DNA of 64,000 nt from Phycisphaerales bacterium (GTDB taxonomy: Bacteria > Planctomycetota > Phycisphaerae > UBA1845 > UTPLA1). Below, piece by piece: positions 38,701-45,774 of this stretch. The translations under genes and the position numbers were made by a program. Every line of letters starts with the position of its first letter. Within the stretch, counting starts at the first letter, position 1. The notes beneath the pieces are model-generated. The model was not told where the DNA came from and ran no database searches. It saw nothing but the letters and a program-made list of their open reading frames with translations. The stretch lies in assembly GCA_020639075.1 (NCBI GenBank), contig JACKHI010000001.1, positions 1,860,001 to 1,924,000 of the forward strand, read 5' to 3'.

Positions 38701-39391
38701 TGGTGGATTCGGTGGGTTCAGTTCAGCACTGATGCGCGTCAACGCGTTGGCGTCATTCGATGACGGCGCGGGCAGTCAGCTTTACGCGGGCGGGCGGTTC
38801 CTGAATGCTGGGGGTCAACAGACTCGCTACATAGCACGCTGGGATGGCGCCGGCTGGTCCGAGGTCGGCGGCGGCGTCGAAGGCGAGCTGTCGCCGGCTC
38901 TGGACACGCAGGTAACGTCGCTCGCTGTCGTTCACGACGGTGACACACCGTCGCTATTCGTCGGGGGCACATTTATTACTTCAGGCACAATTTCCTCGCG
39001 CGGTATTGCGCGATGGGACGGCGCTCAATGGAGCCAACTGGGATCCGGCTTCCTGGGAACGCTGGAAATCGTCTATGCAATGGCAGGTTCTGAGACCGCC
39101 GAAGAGTCGGCATTATTCATCGGTGGCGTGTTTTCCCGCATTGGCACGACGCGATCTCTTGGAATCGGCCGTTGGGAATTGGGTGGGATGTCCGCGTTGG
39201 CAGGCGACATGAACTGTGACGGCGTCGTCGACTTCGACGACCTCGATCCCTTTGCTACGGCGCTTGCGGCGCCGGAAGACTACGCCGCAGCTTACCCACA
39301 ATGTGACATAGACCGTGCGGACATGGACGGCAACTCATCTGTCAACAGCACAGATATTGCCGGATTTATGAACCACCTGTTGTCTCCGTAG
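32765..39391 (+). CDS. Very large secreted FG-GAP, Ig-like and propeller protein with dockerin end
   Basis: 2208 residues from ATG 32765. A GGGGAG lies 11 bases upstream, and the start gives a signal peptide ending in VCAAASAS; an upstream in-frame start adds 41 unlikely residues. Order of parts: an N-terminal domain ending in YPIIVDPL, as in other bacterial FG-GAP proteins; fourteen FG-GAP repeats with G-D-x-N-G-D-G-Y-x-D calcium loops (about 220-1100); a fibronectin-like stretch; two Ig-like domains (about 1200-1400); about ten 55-residue repeats of the form LYVGGxF...IAxWDGxxW; and a dockerin-like end (GDMNCDGVVDFDDL, DMDGNSSVNSTDIAGF). It is most likely extracellular and calcium-stabilised, possibly tethered through the dockerin. 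No cohesin gene is in the window. Confidence 0.88.
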   Translation: MTRLLQLSSDHFPASAACALILLIMDAGVCAAASASTPCCERSGVVTRVATEGVKTHVGYESTGLTIDFHRDDVLMSNWSIGLVGFGSGESAKRVRCIHPSRDRNRIEYDYGDVTEWFVERGDAIEHGFTIFGAEGTHDLVGEFQLDLRIDSILTPILKHDAIEFVDQSGTALITYDELHVYDAAGNERCAAMLLDGIHIQLTFDVTDAVYPIIVDPLISTPIWTAFGGQTDSWYGVSVSTAGDIDGDGYSDILVGASQFDVTGTDEGCVYVHYGSQTGPAISPGTTLVGSQNDAEFGTSVATAGDVNGDGYSDVIVGSWLFSDAFSEEGRVDVFLGTPIGLLLTPAWTIFGGQNQALLGRSVACAGDVNRDGYSDVIVGADGYSNGHSREGYAAVYLGSPTGLATTPAWTIEGEQVDAFLGYSVGTAGDINGDGYSDVVIGVYYYDDVLPDQGRVLVFEGSATGLASTAAGTLQVDQADCHFGVSVGTAGDTNGDGYSDVIVGAHLYDNGEINEGAAFLYLGSPAGLSTTPDWIGEPDVDGAFYGYDVRSCGDVNGDGFGDFAVGAPTHNNNGALAGASFLYLGGPIHPIPQNPIDGGQDDGTGISNGNAGDVNGDGLSDVIIGSFGHSNAVPNEGMARVFAGKTGLPSTGATWSVNGETVDARLGTVAYAGDINGDGFADVIVAAPSHFQSAALQGKFDAYLGSDVGLELTPVLSVEGENGGMQLGRACAAAGDVNGDGFADVIVGAPSFTRTGGDNEGLVRLFHGSSTGPDGSFDWEFQGELEDGFLGSAVAGAGDVNGDGYADVIVGIPGASNAVEAPPPGRVYAFYGGPNGLAVSPHWIVSSDECCTLFGSRVAGAGDLNGDGYSDIVIGEPEKNARRGRVHVYFGSAAGLIAPSAIVLDGAVDNGRFGNGLAGAGDVNQDGYDDLLVAAPEENSGVVYVFYGSASGIAETPDAQILGQLSDGMFGSAVASAGDVNADGYFDVIVGSPFGGMGLANSGLAHLFLGGPTGLSEEPDWTIVGTGIGNNLGMHVAGSGDVNGDGFADLLVGEPARTTAVFREGTAHSFLGSGYGVSVNPRQRRSDFSGPVSAAGLTGSTDGVVLWMAPRSPIGRTDAVVEWQIAAHGTPLENGDIYQSGTLNTLNQSTLTSISGLAANQLYRWRARCRYAKASSPSVQYSRWYQPRDPGPSRMSFRTAPTTDEPPSIITEPAPINGCFGNFQALIVVATGSPPMSYQWHKDGAPIPGATGPSLVFGRLGTVDEGDYFVQVSNVAGTVTSSPVAVAVERHRVCSITGPDRVVEQDQVLLIADVDAPGSPALRWLRDGMELSDSGNVSGAQSNMLVINSVGIADAGRYSLRVTSAECEVESSAYSLEVLPVADQNWDDRFHQVGADSPVNAMITWDDGEGEAVYVGGSFGRIGRVFCPLVAKWDGDQFKPLGSGLETDATTTGGVEDLAIFDDGCGEALVAAGAFNGAVTTQDPIGNIAKWDGAEWLPLGSGIHYATAPGFPPVGQQRVYAIASYDAGLGEELYAGGSFPIAGRESTPWIAKWNGESWSRVGGPAEELDGTVTSLHVFDAGGGPLLFVGGSFANAGVTAVDGLAAWNGDLWIPIGTGLSNSLFGSAGVTDMLSFDDGSGAALYVAGTFDQFNGMPLNPVARWTGSGFVSVGALEGLFIQVERLGVHDFGSGPTLFASGFFAANDGTFYSLARWNGIEWEYLPAAQSGIIVSFASFEHQSQSNLMVGGSINGSESVLFGNIAALQANDELNPLPGEGVVGEIRALCTTTGTLGTGIVASGRFMSTGSDVASNIARWDGTDWHSLGTGLQYSGNTIPGRAMVVHDDGGGERLYVAGDFHTAGGVSCQNIASWDGVTWSSVGEGLNNNVLALAGFDDGSGPALYAGGEFTVSAGQTVAYVAKWDGASWTPVGAGMNGPVDCLAVHDDGSGARLFAGGRFTQADGQVTNHVAAWNGSTWQQVGGGFGGFSSALMRVNALASFDDGAGSQLYAGGRFLNAGGQQTRYIARWDGAGWSEVGGGVEGELSPALDTQVTSLAVVHDGDTPSLFVGGTFITSGTISSRGIARWDGAQWSQLGSGFLGTLEIVYAMAGSETAEESALFIGGVFSRIGTTRSLGIGRWELGGMSALAGDMNCDGVVDFDDLDPFATALAAPEDYAAAYPQCDIDRADMDGNSSVNSTDIAGFMNHLLSP

Positions 39392-39781
39392 TCCCGGGAG
39401 CGGGAAACTCCACATCTTCCCGACCGGCGGCGCGAGCCCGCGGGCCCGGAAGCGGTACTTGAGAATGTCGGCCCCCCTCCAACCGGTTTGAAAAGTCCGT
39501 GTCGAACATGGAGCCGCGTGGAACGGCGCACGAAGGGTCTCGATCACAGTCGTCACAGAACGTCACGATCGGCGATGTGGGTCAAGCCCAGGTGTATTGA
39601 GTTGATCGGCGCTATGCCACGGCGCGGTAGTAGTGCCGGAGCAATCCGCCGGGGGAGCGTTGGCAGCGAATGCGCCGGGGCGAAGGTGCTTCTTGTGATG
39701 GGACTTGAGTATGCAATGTGCAGATCGCGACTTGGCGATCATGCACTAATTCACGCTCATGACACGGGGGGCTGCGCATCG
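39392..39781. other. Intergenic stretch containing an att-like repeat
   Basis: No gene recognised. The 3' part holds the 52-base repeat at 39716-39767, described separately. Confidence 0.45.
39716..39767 (+). repeat. 52-bp att-like direct repeat, copy A
   Basis: Gapless match to 41348-41399: 38 of 52 positions agree, including the first 13 and the block GCTCAT near the end, which in copy B is the anticodon region of a tRNA fragment. Copy A contains a perfect hairpin, GATCGC-GACTTG-GCGATC. The pair brackets the fic gene. Confidence 0.6.
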
Positions 39782-40924
39782 CTACGCCGGCGTAGGGCGA
39801 GCGGGTTCTTCCAGAATCCTGAGGAGTTCCTGCGCGCAGAAGACTCGATCGCGGCGGGCCTTTGTGGTCTCAGACAGGATTCTCGCATTCACAAGCTTGT
39901 CGATCGCCCGTTGTGCTGTGGTAAACGCGATCTTGAGGCGGCTCGCGGCGCCTTTGGTTGTGATGAACGGATTCTCCGCGATCAAATCCAAAGCACGTTG
40001 TACATTCTGAGTGGCGGCCCCGGCGGTCTTCCTGCGCCATCTTGCGATCATCGCGTTGATTCGTTGCGACCGCCTGACGGCGTCTTCTGATTGACGTGCA
40101 ACTCCGTTCAGAAAGTACTCGATCCACGGCTCCCATTCGCGCCGCTGCGTGATTCCGAGCAACCGGTCATAGTATTCCCGGCGAGTCGCTTCGAAGAATG
40201 CACTCAGGTAGAGCAGAGGTGTGGGCAGCACATTGCGCTCGATCAGGAGAATCGTGATCAGTAGGCGACCGACGCGGCCGTTGCCGTCAAGGAACGGGTG
40301 GATTGCTTCGAATTGGCCGTGAATGAGCGCCGCGTGCACCAGCGGAGGTGTTTCCGTCTGGCGAAGCGCCCTTTCCCATTCGGCCAGACAATCCATAAGC
40401 TGGTCCGGGGGCGGCGGGACATACGTTGCGTTCGCGAGCGTGCACCCTGGCGGACCTATCCAGTTCTGGGTGCGACGGAATTCTCCGGGCGTCGCCTGGT
40501 CTCCGCGAACGCCGCGCATGAGTTTCCCGTGAAGCTCGCGAACCAGCCGTAACGACAGCGGCAGCTTCTTCAGTCGCCTGACGCCGTATTCGAGCGCGGC
40601 GACATAGTTGCCCACTTCACGCAGATCTTCGGAGCTTCGTTCAACGGTGGCACCGGCTTCTGACGCGAGCAGCTCGCCAAGCGTTGCCTGCGTGCCCTCG
40701 ATGCGGCTTGACAGCACTGCCTCGCGCCGGACGAAGGGCCGGATAAGCACGTGGGGATTCGGGAGCTGCGCGCCCTCACCTGCCAGGCGGCCTATGAGCC
40801 TATCCGCGTCGGAGAGCACGCGAACGAGCTTCGGAGACCATGTGATCGCGGGTGGGAGCGGATCAGGCACGAAGGCCGTGTAACCGCTCTGGCTGCGAAT
40901 CACCCTGCCAGCTGGCCTGCTCAC
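39782..40924 (-). CDS. Fic-domain protein (probable AMP-transferase)
   Basis: 380 residues from a GTG at 40924. GAGGAG lies six bases upstream, and the N-terminus (VSRPAGRVIRSQSGY) matches the usual start of this subfamily; an in-frame start at 41005 is less likely. Fic motif HPFLDGNGRVGR at residues 209-220 is complete, including the catalytic His. An inhibitory-helix motif (SSRIEG, 72-77) precedes it, so it is a self-inhibited class II Fic protein. A winged-helix domain at the C-terminus (FITTKGAASRLKIAFTTAQR) suggests binding to DNA or to its own promoter. Fic proteins of this type transfer AMP to target proteins. No antitoxin-like small gene is adjacent. It lies between two att-like repeats. 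Confidence 0.9.
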   Translation of the reverse strand: MSRPAGRVIRSQSGYTAFVPDPLPPAITWSPKLVRVLSDADRLIGRLAGEGAQLPNPHVLIRPFVRREAVLSSRIEGTQATLGELLASEAGATVERSSEDLREVGNYVAALEYGVRRLKKLPLSLRLVRELHGKLMRGVRGDQATPGEFRRTQNWIGPPGCTLANATYVPPPPDQLMDCLAEWERALRQTETPPLVHAALIHGQFEAIHPFLDGNGRVGRLLITILLIERNVLPTPLLYLSAFFEATRREYYDRLLGITQRREWEPWIEYFLNGVARQSEDAVRRSQRINAMIARWRRKTAGAATQNVQRALDLIAENPFITTKGAASRLKIAFTTAQRAIDKLVNARILSETTKARRDRVFCAQELLRILEEPARPTPA

Positions 40925-41347
40925 GTATCTCTCCTCAATCGCGGGAGCGAAAATAGCCTCACCGTCTATTTTCGGAATCGTAGCAAATCGCAAATAGGTC
41001 CGCAAGCCGTTATCGGGACGGCGTTTGGCTGCGACAAACTGCCCGACGGTGACACGAGTTCGGAAAGCCCATCAGAATCCCGTTCTGGGGGGTCGAATGT
41101 CAGCCACCAACCTTGGCAGTCGTACCACCGAGATTCACCACAAACCGTGAATCTAGGAAGTGCCTGAATGCGTCGCAGTAAAACCTTCTGTGAAGAGTGG
41201 GATTGTGCCCAAAACCGCAGACGCGCGCTTGACACTAATCTGCAAGGGTGACCAAAATGAGGCCCAAATCGGCGGGAAACATGTGCAACATGTGGCATAT
41301 GTGTCGATCTGAAAACAGCATGCAACGTTCTGATTTTACTGCAGGTT

Positions 41348-41399
41348 ATGTGCAGATCGCAAGTTAGCGATTTGTCAGCATATCATGCTCATAACCCGG
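41348..41399 (+). repeat. 52-bp att-like direct repeat, copy B
   Basis: Matches 39716-39767 at the same length. Its last 13 bases run into the initiator-tRNA fragment, as expected where an element's arm joins the chromosomal half of an attachment site. The 5' half holds a shorter hairpin (ATCGC-AAGTTA-GCGAT). Confidence 0.6.
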
Positions 41400-41429
41400 A
41401 GGTCGGAGGTTCGAGTCCTCCCCCCGCTA
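41387..41429 (+). tRNA. 3' half of an initiator tRNA-Met (CAT) gene, integration scar
   Basis: From the anticodon loop CTCATAA on, the sequence follows a tRNA exactly: CCCGG anticodon-stem strand, variable loop, T arm GGAGG-TTCGAGT-CCTCC, acceptor strand CCCCGCT and discriminator A. The C-rich stem strand after the loop is the mark of initiator tRNA. The 5' half is absent: the bases before the anticodon loop neither pair with CCCGG nor give an acceptor strand or D arm. No CCA is encoded. Such a break at the anticodon loop is the classical crossover point of tyrosine integrases, so this is best read as an attR-like remnant, not a working tRNA gene. Confidence 0.75.
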
Positions 41430-41621
41430 GTTTCTTAAGTCTTTGCTGACAATCAGTTAGCGAGTTCCCTGAAAACAAATCACAGGCGTGTTTTTCGGCT
41501 TCGGCTTGTCTGAGGCTTGTTTCGGCGTGCCGGTCGACGGGGTCACGCTTCATTGTCGATTCCGCTAGGATGGTTCAACGCATTGGATACTCTAACGCTG
41601 GCGACATAGGCTCGGAACATC

Positions 41622-43073
41622 ATGGCAGATGCAACACGAGGCGATACGACCAACCTATCAAAGGCCTGCAAGGATTTCGTCGCGTCCGTGGCCTCAGTCG
41701 TCGCTCAGGTTGAAGACGAATCCGATGTCTATGAACACCGCGATTTCACATCCGCCGCGAATAGGCTGCGCACGGCCGCTGATGCCTACCTTGAGCAGTT
41801 CGTTGAATCCGCTTCATGGGGCGGCGACTATCAGTGGTTCGTCATTGATATCGTACAACAACTCTGGAAGAAGTCAGAAGATACCCAGACGCTGTCAAGA
41901 AGCCTCTTCAACGGCCTTCTCCTTCGGCTGGATGGCGTCGCCGACACAACGTGGATTACGTTGATCCCAATCGAACGCCGCTTCGATTCGGTCGGCGAGT
42001 ACTTTGATCTTGGCAAAATCTCCATCATCAATCACTGTGCCAATCAGCCAATTCGGCGGGAGGACGAGATTGCTAATCTCAAACGCGTCCTTGCCGAACA
42101 TCTTGGCGTTGCCTTTCTTGATTCCCCAGAGGTCAAGAACAACTTCAAATCGCAACTTCCGCAAATCGCAAGTCGAGGTGATGTCACGGTACTAGGCTAC
42201 CCTAAGTTGGTGGTACCGCTCGGGCACTGCGGAGACGGTGATTCGTGGCTTGCGAGTTCGGATGCATCATCAAAATACATGCCGCTCCTTGCAACAACTG
42301 TTCTGTTTCATGACTTCGTCGACAAGGGCGAAGGCATTCCTGATCGACCACCCGACGAGGAGAGTGGCGTTCCACAAGCTTCGTCATATTTCTGGCATAC
42401 AGCCCGACCAGTATCGGTAGAGGCGTTGCTAGTTAATACTCGAACGGGCGGTATCACGACGAGCCCGATATCCCATTATGACTGGGAACACGTCCGCCTA
42501 GATATTACGACGGGCGACTGGGGTCATCAGGACCCTATTGACCCGGAACTTTTACGACAAAACTGGTGTATTGCTGGCGGCTTACCCCTTGCCCTACTCT
42601 CCGATAGCTTAGACAAGGCATCGCAGATTAGCCCTAAGTTCTCGCATTCCATCAACAAGGCAATTCGCCTTGTAGCGAAATGCAAATATTCCCTACACCA
42701 CCAGCTTAACGATGTAATTCTCTTTTCGGTGATTGCAACCGAGACAATTCTTGATCCATTCGACCTTTCACGAGAGGGGTTATCCGAGCGTTTTGCATTA
42801 TTCGGGTCGGCATTGGCCGTTCGCAAGACGCAAGGCGACAGACAAGCGTGGTATGACAAGGCCAAGGAGCTTTATAGGTACCGCAGTAGCGGCGGACACA
42901 TGGCACACCTGTTTGAATATGGAAAGGACGTCAATGTAAGTTGCCGTGATTCGGTTTTGTTCTTTTTCCTCTGTCTAATGGGGCTATACGAATGGACGAA
43001 GGAGAGATTCAAAGCTGGAGATAAGATTGATAAAGACTCGTTCACGCAGCTATATCGTGATTGCGTGTTGTGA
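41622..43073 (+). CDS. HEPN-type protein (Apea-like), possible RNase
   Basis: 483 residues. The C-terminal third resembles the Apea-like HEPN group: IATETILDP, LSERFALFGSALAVRKT and then YRYRSSGGHMAH, which contains the R-x4-H motif (Arg421, His426) used by HEPN ribonucleases. The first 280 residues are not recognised. Proteins of this type occur in anti-phage loci as stand-alone effectors; activity here is inferred. It is convergent with a second HEPN-like gene, with 48 bases between the stops. Codon use is less GC-rich than the neighbours at 32-39 kb, in keeping with acquired DNA. The ATG at 41622 is the first in frame and lacks a strong ribosome-binding site. Confidence 0.72.
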   Translation: MADATRGDTTNLSKACKDFVASVASVVAQVEDESDVYEHRDFTSAANRLRTAADAYLEQFVESASWGGDYQWFVIDIVQQLWKKSEDTQTLSRSLFNGLLLRLDGVADTTWITLIPIERRFDSVGEYFDLGKISIINHCANQPIRREDEIANLKRVLAEHLGVAFLDSPEVKNNFKSQLPQIASRGDVTVLGYPKLVVPLGHCGDGDSWLASSDASSKYMPLLATTVLFHDFVDKGEGIPDRPPDEESGVPQASSYFWHTARPVSVEALLVNTRTGGITTSPISHYDWEHVRLDITTGDWGHQDPIDPELLRQNWCIAGGLPLALLSDSLDKASQISPKFSHSINKAIRLVAKCKYSLHHQLNDVILFSVIATETILDPFDLSREGLSERFALFGSALAVRKTQGDRQAWYDKAKELYRYRSSGGHMAHLFEYGKDVNVSCRDSVLFFFLCLMGLYEWTKERFKAGDKIDKDSFTQLYRDCVL

Positions 43074-43121
43074 ATCCAGCAATCGCATTCATGTCTTCCC
43101 GGCTCGGCGAATAAGGGGTGC

Positions 43122-43958
43122 TTAGATCCGAATGTTAAAGTCGCGGCGACACTGTTCAGCGACTGAGACTATGGATCGATGCACAAACACATCCGCCTTG
43201 GTATATTCAGCCAAAGACATAATTGCCGATCGCCCATGAGCAAGATCATTCCGCCGCTCATACCAATCATCAATCATCTTTTCCGACGCATCTCGACTTG
43301 CCCCGGAAACAAAGGACATTATGTCAATGCCATAGTCGCCCTTTAGCATGTCACGCCTATTCCCATTCTGCAATACTCTCTTGCTTACTTTCGTCCACTT
43401 CGATGGATGTTTGTAAACTTTCTGTCGCTTATTGTTCGATTGCATCTCGAATGTCGGGACTTCATGTACTTTCGACAAGTCTGGCACTTCGACCTGAGAC
43501 GCAATAACGCGGTTGCCCGCGAGGCCACCCGGTCGCAAGAGCAATAGCGTCTTTAGTACATCGAGCTCAAACTGCTCCCACGCACCAAGCAGCCGAATGA
43601 ACGCTGATGTGATACAGAAGTTGGCAGCTTGATCCCACCCGGCTCCTGCTCGACTAGTACCTATATCAGTTTCAAATGCACCACGTCGCCCTCGATTCAG
43701 TTCACGAAGTACGTCCCGACCGAGAAGTTCAATGCGTTTGTTTTCGATTGATGTAAGAACAGCGCTGATCGGGGGCTCGCTGTAGTCCCCCTCAGGCATC
43801 CCTTGGGATGCAAGCCAAGAGTTAATGTTCGCGTGCCCAGTGGTTTGGCCTCCAAGCGACCACCCGAGTGCATCTCGGATTGATTGAATTTGCCGAACCC
43901 CTATCCATGCAAGCTCTCCGGTTTCATTCGATCCGCCTGAAGTCTCATTCTTGTTCAT
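43122..43958 (-). CDS. HEPN-like protein of the defence cluster
   Basis: 278 residues. The start at 43958 is chosen because AGGAG lies seven bases upstream; an ATG at 43964 is too close to it. Near the C-terminus WYERRNDLAHGRS carries R-x4-H (Arg and His of RNDLAH), the HEPN nuclease motif of the MAE_28990/RiboL-PSP type. The region before it is rich in basic residues (NNKRQKVYKHPSKWTK), which could touch RNA. It follows the HNH, McrC and McrB genes on the same strand after 70 bases and may be the last gene of that operon. Function is inferred from the motif and context only. Confidence 0.7.
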   Translation of the reverse strand: MNKNETSGGSNETGELAWIGVRQIQSIRDALGWSLGGQTTGHANINSWLASQGMPEGDYSEPPISAVLTSIENKRIELLGRDVLRELNRGRRGAFETDIGTSRAGAGWDQAANFCITSAFIRLLGAWEQFELDVLKTLLLLRPGGLAGNRVIASQVEVPDLSKVHEVPTFEMQSNNKRQKVYKHPSKWTKVSKRVLQNGNRRDMLKGDYGIDIMSFVSGASRDASEKMIDDWYERRNDLAHGRSAIMSLAEYTKADVFVHRSIVSVAEQCRRDFNIRI

Positions 43959-44028
43959 TCTCATGCTCCTGCCCGCGGTTCGCTGGCTAGACGCCCAGCC
44001 CGTAAGGAATAAACGACGCCAACACAGA

Positions 44029-44634
44029 TCATGATTGGACCCGTTTCGCTGCCAACCACCAACGCCGTAGATACCCCGGCTTCGCCACTACTCCCGGGTT
44101 GAGTTTCGTGTACTCCAGAAACCACGACGTTAATCCGTCCCAATGCTTCGGGTCGCCGGGCGGATGCAACTTCCAGCCCAATTCTTCGAGTGTACAGCCC
44201 GACTTCGCCTGATTCCGACGCATCGACGTGCAAACCCAATTCGACTCATCGTCCGCACCCCTCCGAGCTGCAGGTTGAACATGATCGATCGACGGGAATA
44301 GCTCCCAGAAAAGCATGTGCGTTTCGGTCATTTTCCAATTCGGATGTGCCGGGAATTCGTCCGGCATCACAAGCTTCAGTAGGCGAATCGTCCCCGGGAA
44401 GAGGAGCCGCTTTCCGCTGTATCGATCGATGAACCCGTCGCGATAGAACACCTTCATTTGTTGATACGGCGTGTAACGCCGCTTCTGGATCGTGCCGGGG
44501 ACGAACGGATAGTGCTCAAGAGCATATCGCGATGCGGAATCCTGGTCTCCGCGTAGAAGGTGATCGCACACGGTGGCGATGATGTCGGATTTCTGCATTC
44601 CATTTCTTGTTGCGGTCACTTGGTTGTCTCGCAC
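44029..44634 (-). CDS. HNH endonuclease
   Basis: 201 residues from a GTG at 44634 that follows the mcrC stop without a gap; an ATG at 44598 is the alternative start. The HNH core is SIDHVQPAARRG (Asp117, His118), then NW (Asn132) and Asn141 in RRNQAKSG, with the preceding strand FIDRYSGKRLLFPG. The HNH fold cuts DNA with one metal ion. Directly downstream of McrBC, it may add a second nuclease to the restriction complex or be an independent effector. The last 40 residues are rich in Trp and Lys. No zinc-binding Cys pairs are present. Confidence 0.82.
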   Translation of the reverse strand: MRDNQVTATRNGMQKSDIIATVCDHLLRGDQDSASRYALEHYPFVPGTIQKRRYTPYQQMKVFYRDGFIDRYSGKRLLFPGTIRLLKLVMPDEFPAHPNWKMTETHMLFWELFPSIDHVQPAARRGADDESNWVCTSMRRNQAKSGCTLEELGWKLHPPGDPKHWDGLTSWFLEYTKLNPGVVAKPGYLRRWWLAAKRVQS

Positions 44635-45774
44635 CTAATTTTGCGAATCCATTTCACCTACGACTTGAAGAAGCTGACGACGAATCTCGGAGGCCGCGGC
44701 ACCCAGGTCAACAGTTGCAAATCTAAACCTGTGTCCTTGAATCGAAACGAATTCATCAACAGATTCTCCTATCGACGGATGCAGCAGCAAGCCCGACGCG
44801 GTCAGGCTTAGCGGGTCATCTAACCGCTCCTGCGACCGAACGTACGCGTATATCTGGTAAAGATACCCGCTCTTTAGACTTTCCTGCTTGAATTGGCCTT
44901 TCTTGGTGATCGACGTGAATTTCGTATCGATGATGAGCCGCTTGGCGTCGCCTGGGTGCTCCAAAATAATGTCAGACCGCATCCCAGGTAGAATGGCGGC
45001 GACGCCCTCGGAGTGCTTGCTTGTCTGCCAATCGAGATGCTTCCCGGCGTCCACTCGCCAACCACCCGGCGTTAGCACGACATCATAAAAGCCGGCGACC
45101 GCCTTCTCGAATAATCGCCGAACCCATCTCTCTTCACGATCGGGATTCAAGAGGCTTTCATCGCCTGATTCTTCGGTGGGGAGCGACAAGTCGAATCCCA
45201 GCTTGGCGGCGTGCACCATGAGCATGTCTTGTACGTCGTGTCGCCCGAACCGATCGCCCGCTAGCTCGCCGCTGGTCGGCTTCTCTCCGACGACACCCAT
45301 CCTGAACAATGTTGCAACAACAACGCGACAGCGATGGGACAGAGCCTTGCTCCGAACAATACCGGCGAGACGCTCCAGGGCGGCCCGGACAAAGCGATTT
45401 CTTGGCGTATTGACTGTCAACTCGTCGAACCGACATGCGACCTTGCCGCGTTCAAGCAACTGCTGCCGCTCCGTCTTGAATAGGTCAATCCGGCCACGGA
45501 CGCGATTCACGACGGCTTCACGACGGCGATAACCGTGGCTGAGATTCCGCATCAAGCGTCGCTCAACGATTCGCGAGAGGATTTCCGCCACGAGATCCGC
45601 GATGTCGTCGGGGTTGTCCTCAACCGCAATCTTTGAAGTACCTAGCTGCCGAAACAGGTCAGATGCGTAGAGCATCAGCAGCCACAGATTGCGAACAGGA
45701 ATCTTACCGACATAGCCCACGCTAACGGGCGGCTCAGGCTCAGAGTTTTGGATCGCCAGGGCTTGCATGCTCAA
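44635..45774 (-). CDS. mcrC: McrC-type nuclease subunit of a modification-dependent restriction system
   Basis: 379 residues. The N-terminal part (GKIPVRNLWLLMLYASDL, NLSHGYRRREAVVNRVRGRID) is typical of McrC. The PD-(D/E)xK nuclease motif is visible as Asp268 (MRSDIIL) and Asp283-x-Lys285 (IIDTKFT). McrC associates with the McrB GTPase ring and cleaves DNA that carries modified cytosines. The ATG overlaps the mcrB stop by four bases (ATGA), which couples their translation and keeps the usual gene order. The HNH gene follows at once. All key residues are present, so the subunit looks active. Confidence 0.9.
   Translation of the reverse strand: MSMQALAIQNSEPEPPVSVGYVGKIPVRNLWLLMLYASDLFRQLGTSKIAVEDNPDDIADLVAEILSRIVERRLMRNLSHGYRRREAVVNRVRGRIDLFKTERQQLLERGKVACRFDELTVNTPRNRFVRAALERLAGIVRSKALSHRCRVVVATLFRMGVVGEKPTSGELAGDRFGRHDVQDMLMVHAAKLGFDLSLPTEESGDESLLNPDREERWVRRLFEKAVAGFYDVVLTPGGWRVDAGKHLDWQTSKHSEGVAAILPGMRSDIILEHPGDAKRLIIDTKFTSITKKGQFKQESLKSGYLYQIYAYVRSQERLDDPLSLTASGLLLHPSIGESVDEFVSIQGHRFRFATVDLGAAASEIRRQLLQVVGEMDSQN

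Larger units (their letters stand above)
40925..41621. other. Intergenic stretch with att repeat and tRNA fragment
   Basis: Contains copy B of the att-like repeat and the tRNA 3' half. The rest (40925-41347 and 41430-41621) has no recognisable gene. Around 41275-41300 the motif ACATGTG/CATATGTG recurs two or three times within 25 bases, which could be an operator, but this is weak. Confidence 0.45.

Noticed and set aside
41340..41430. Complete tRNA-Met gene
   Set aside because: Only the part from the anticodon loop to the discriminator base fits; the bases before it cannot form the acceptor, D arm or anticodon stem.
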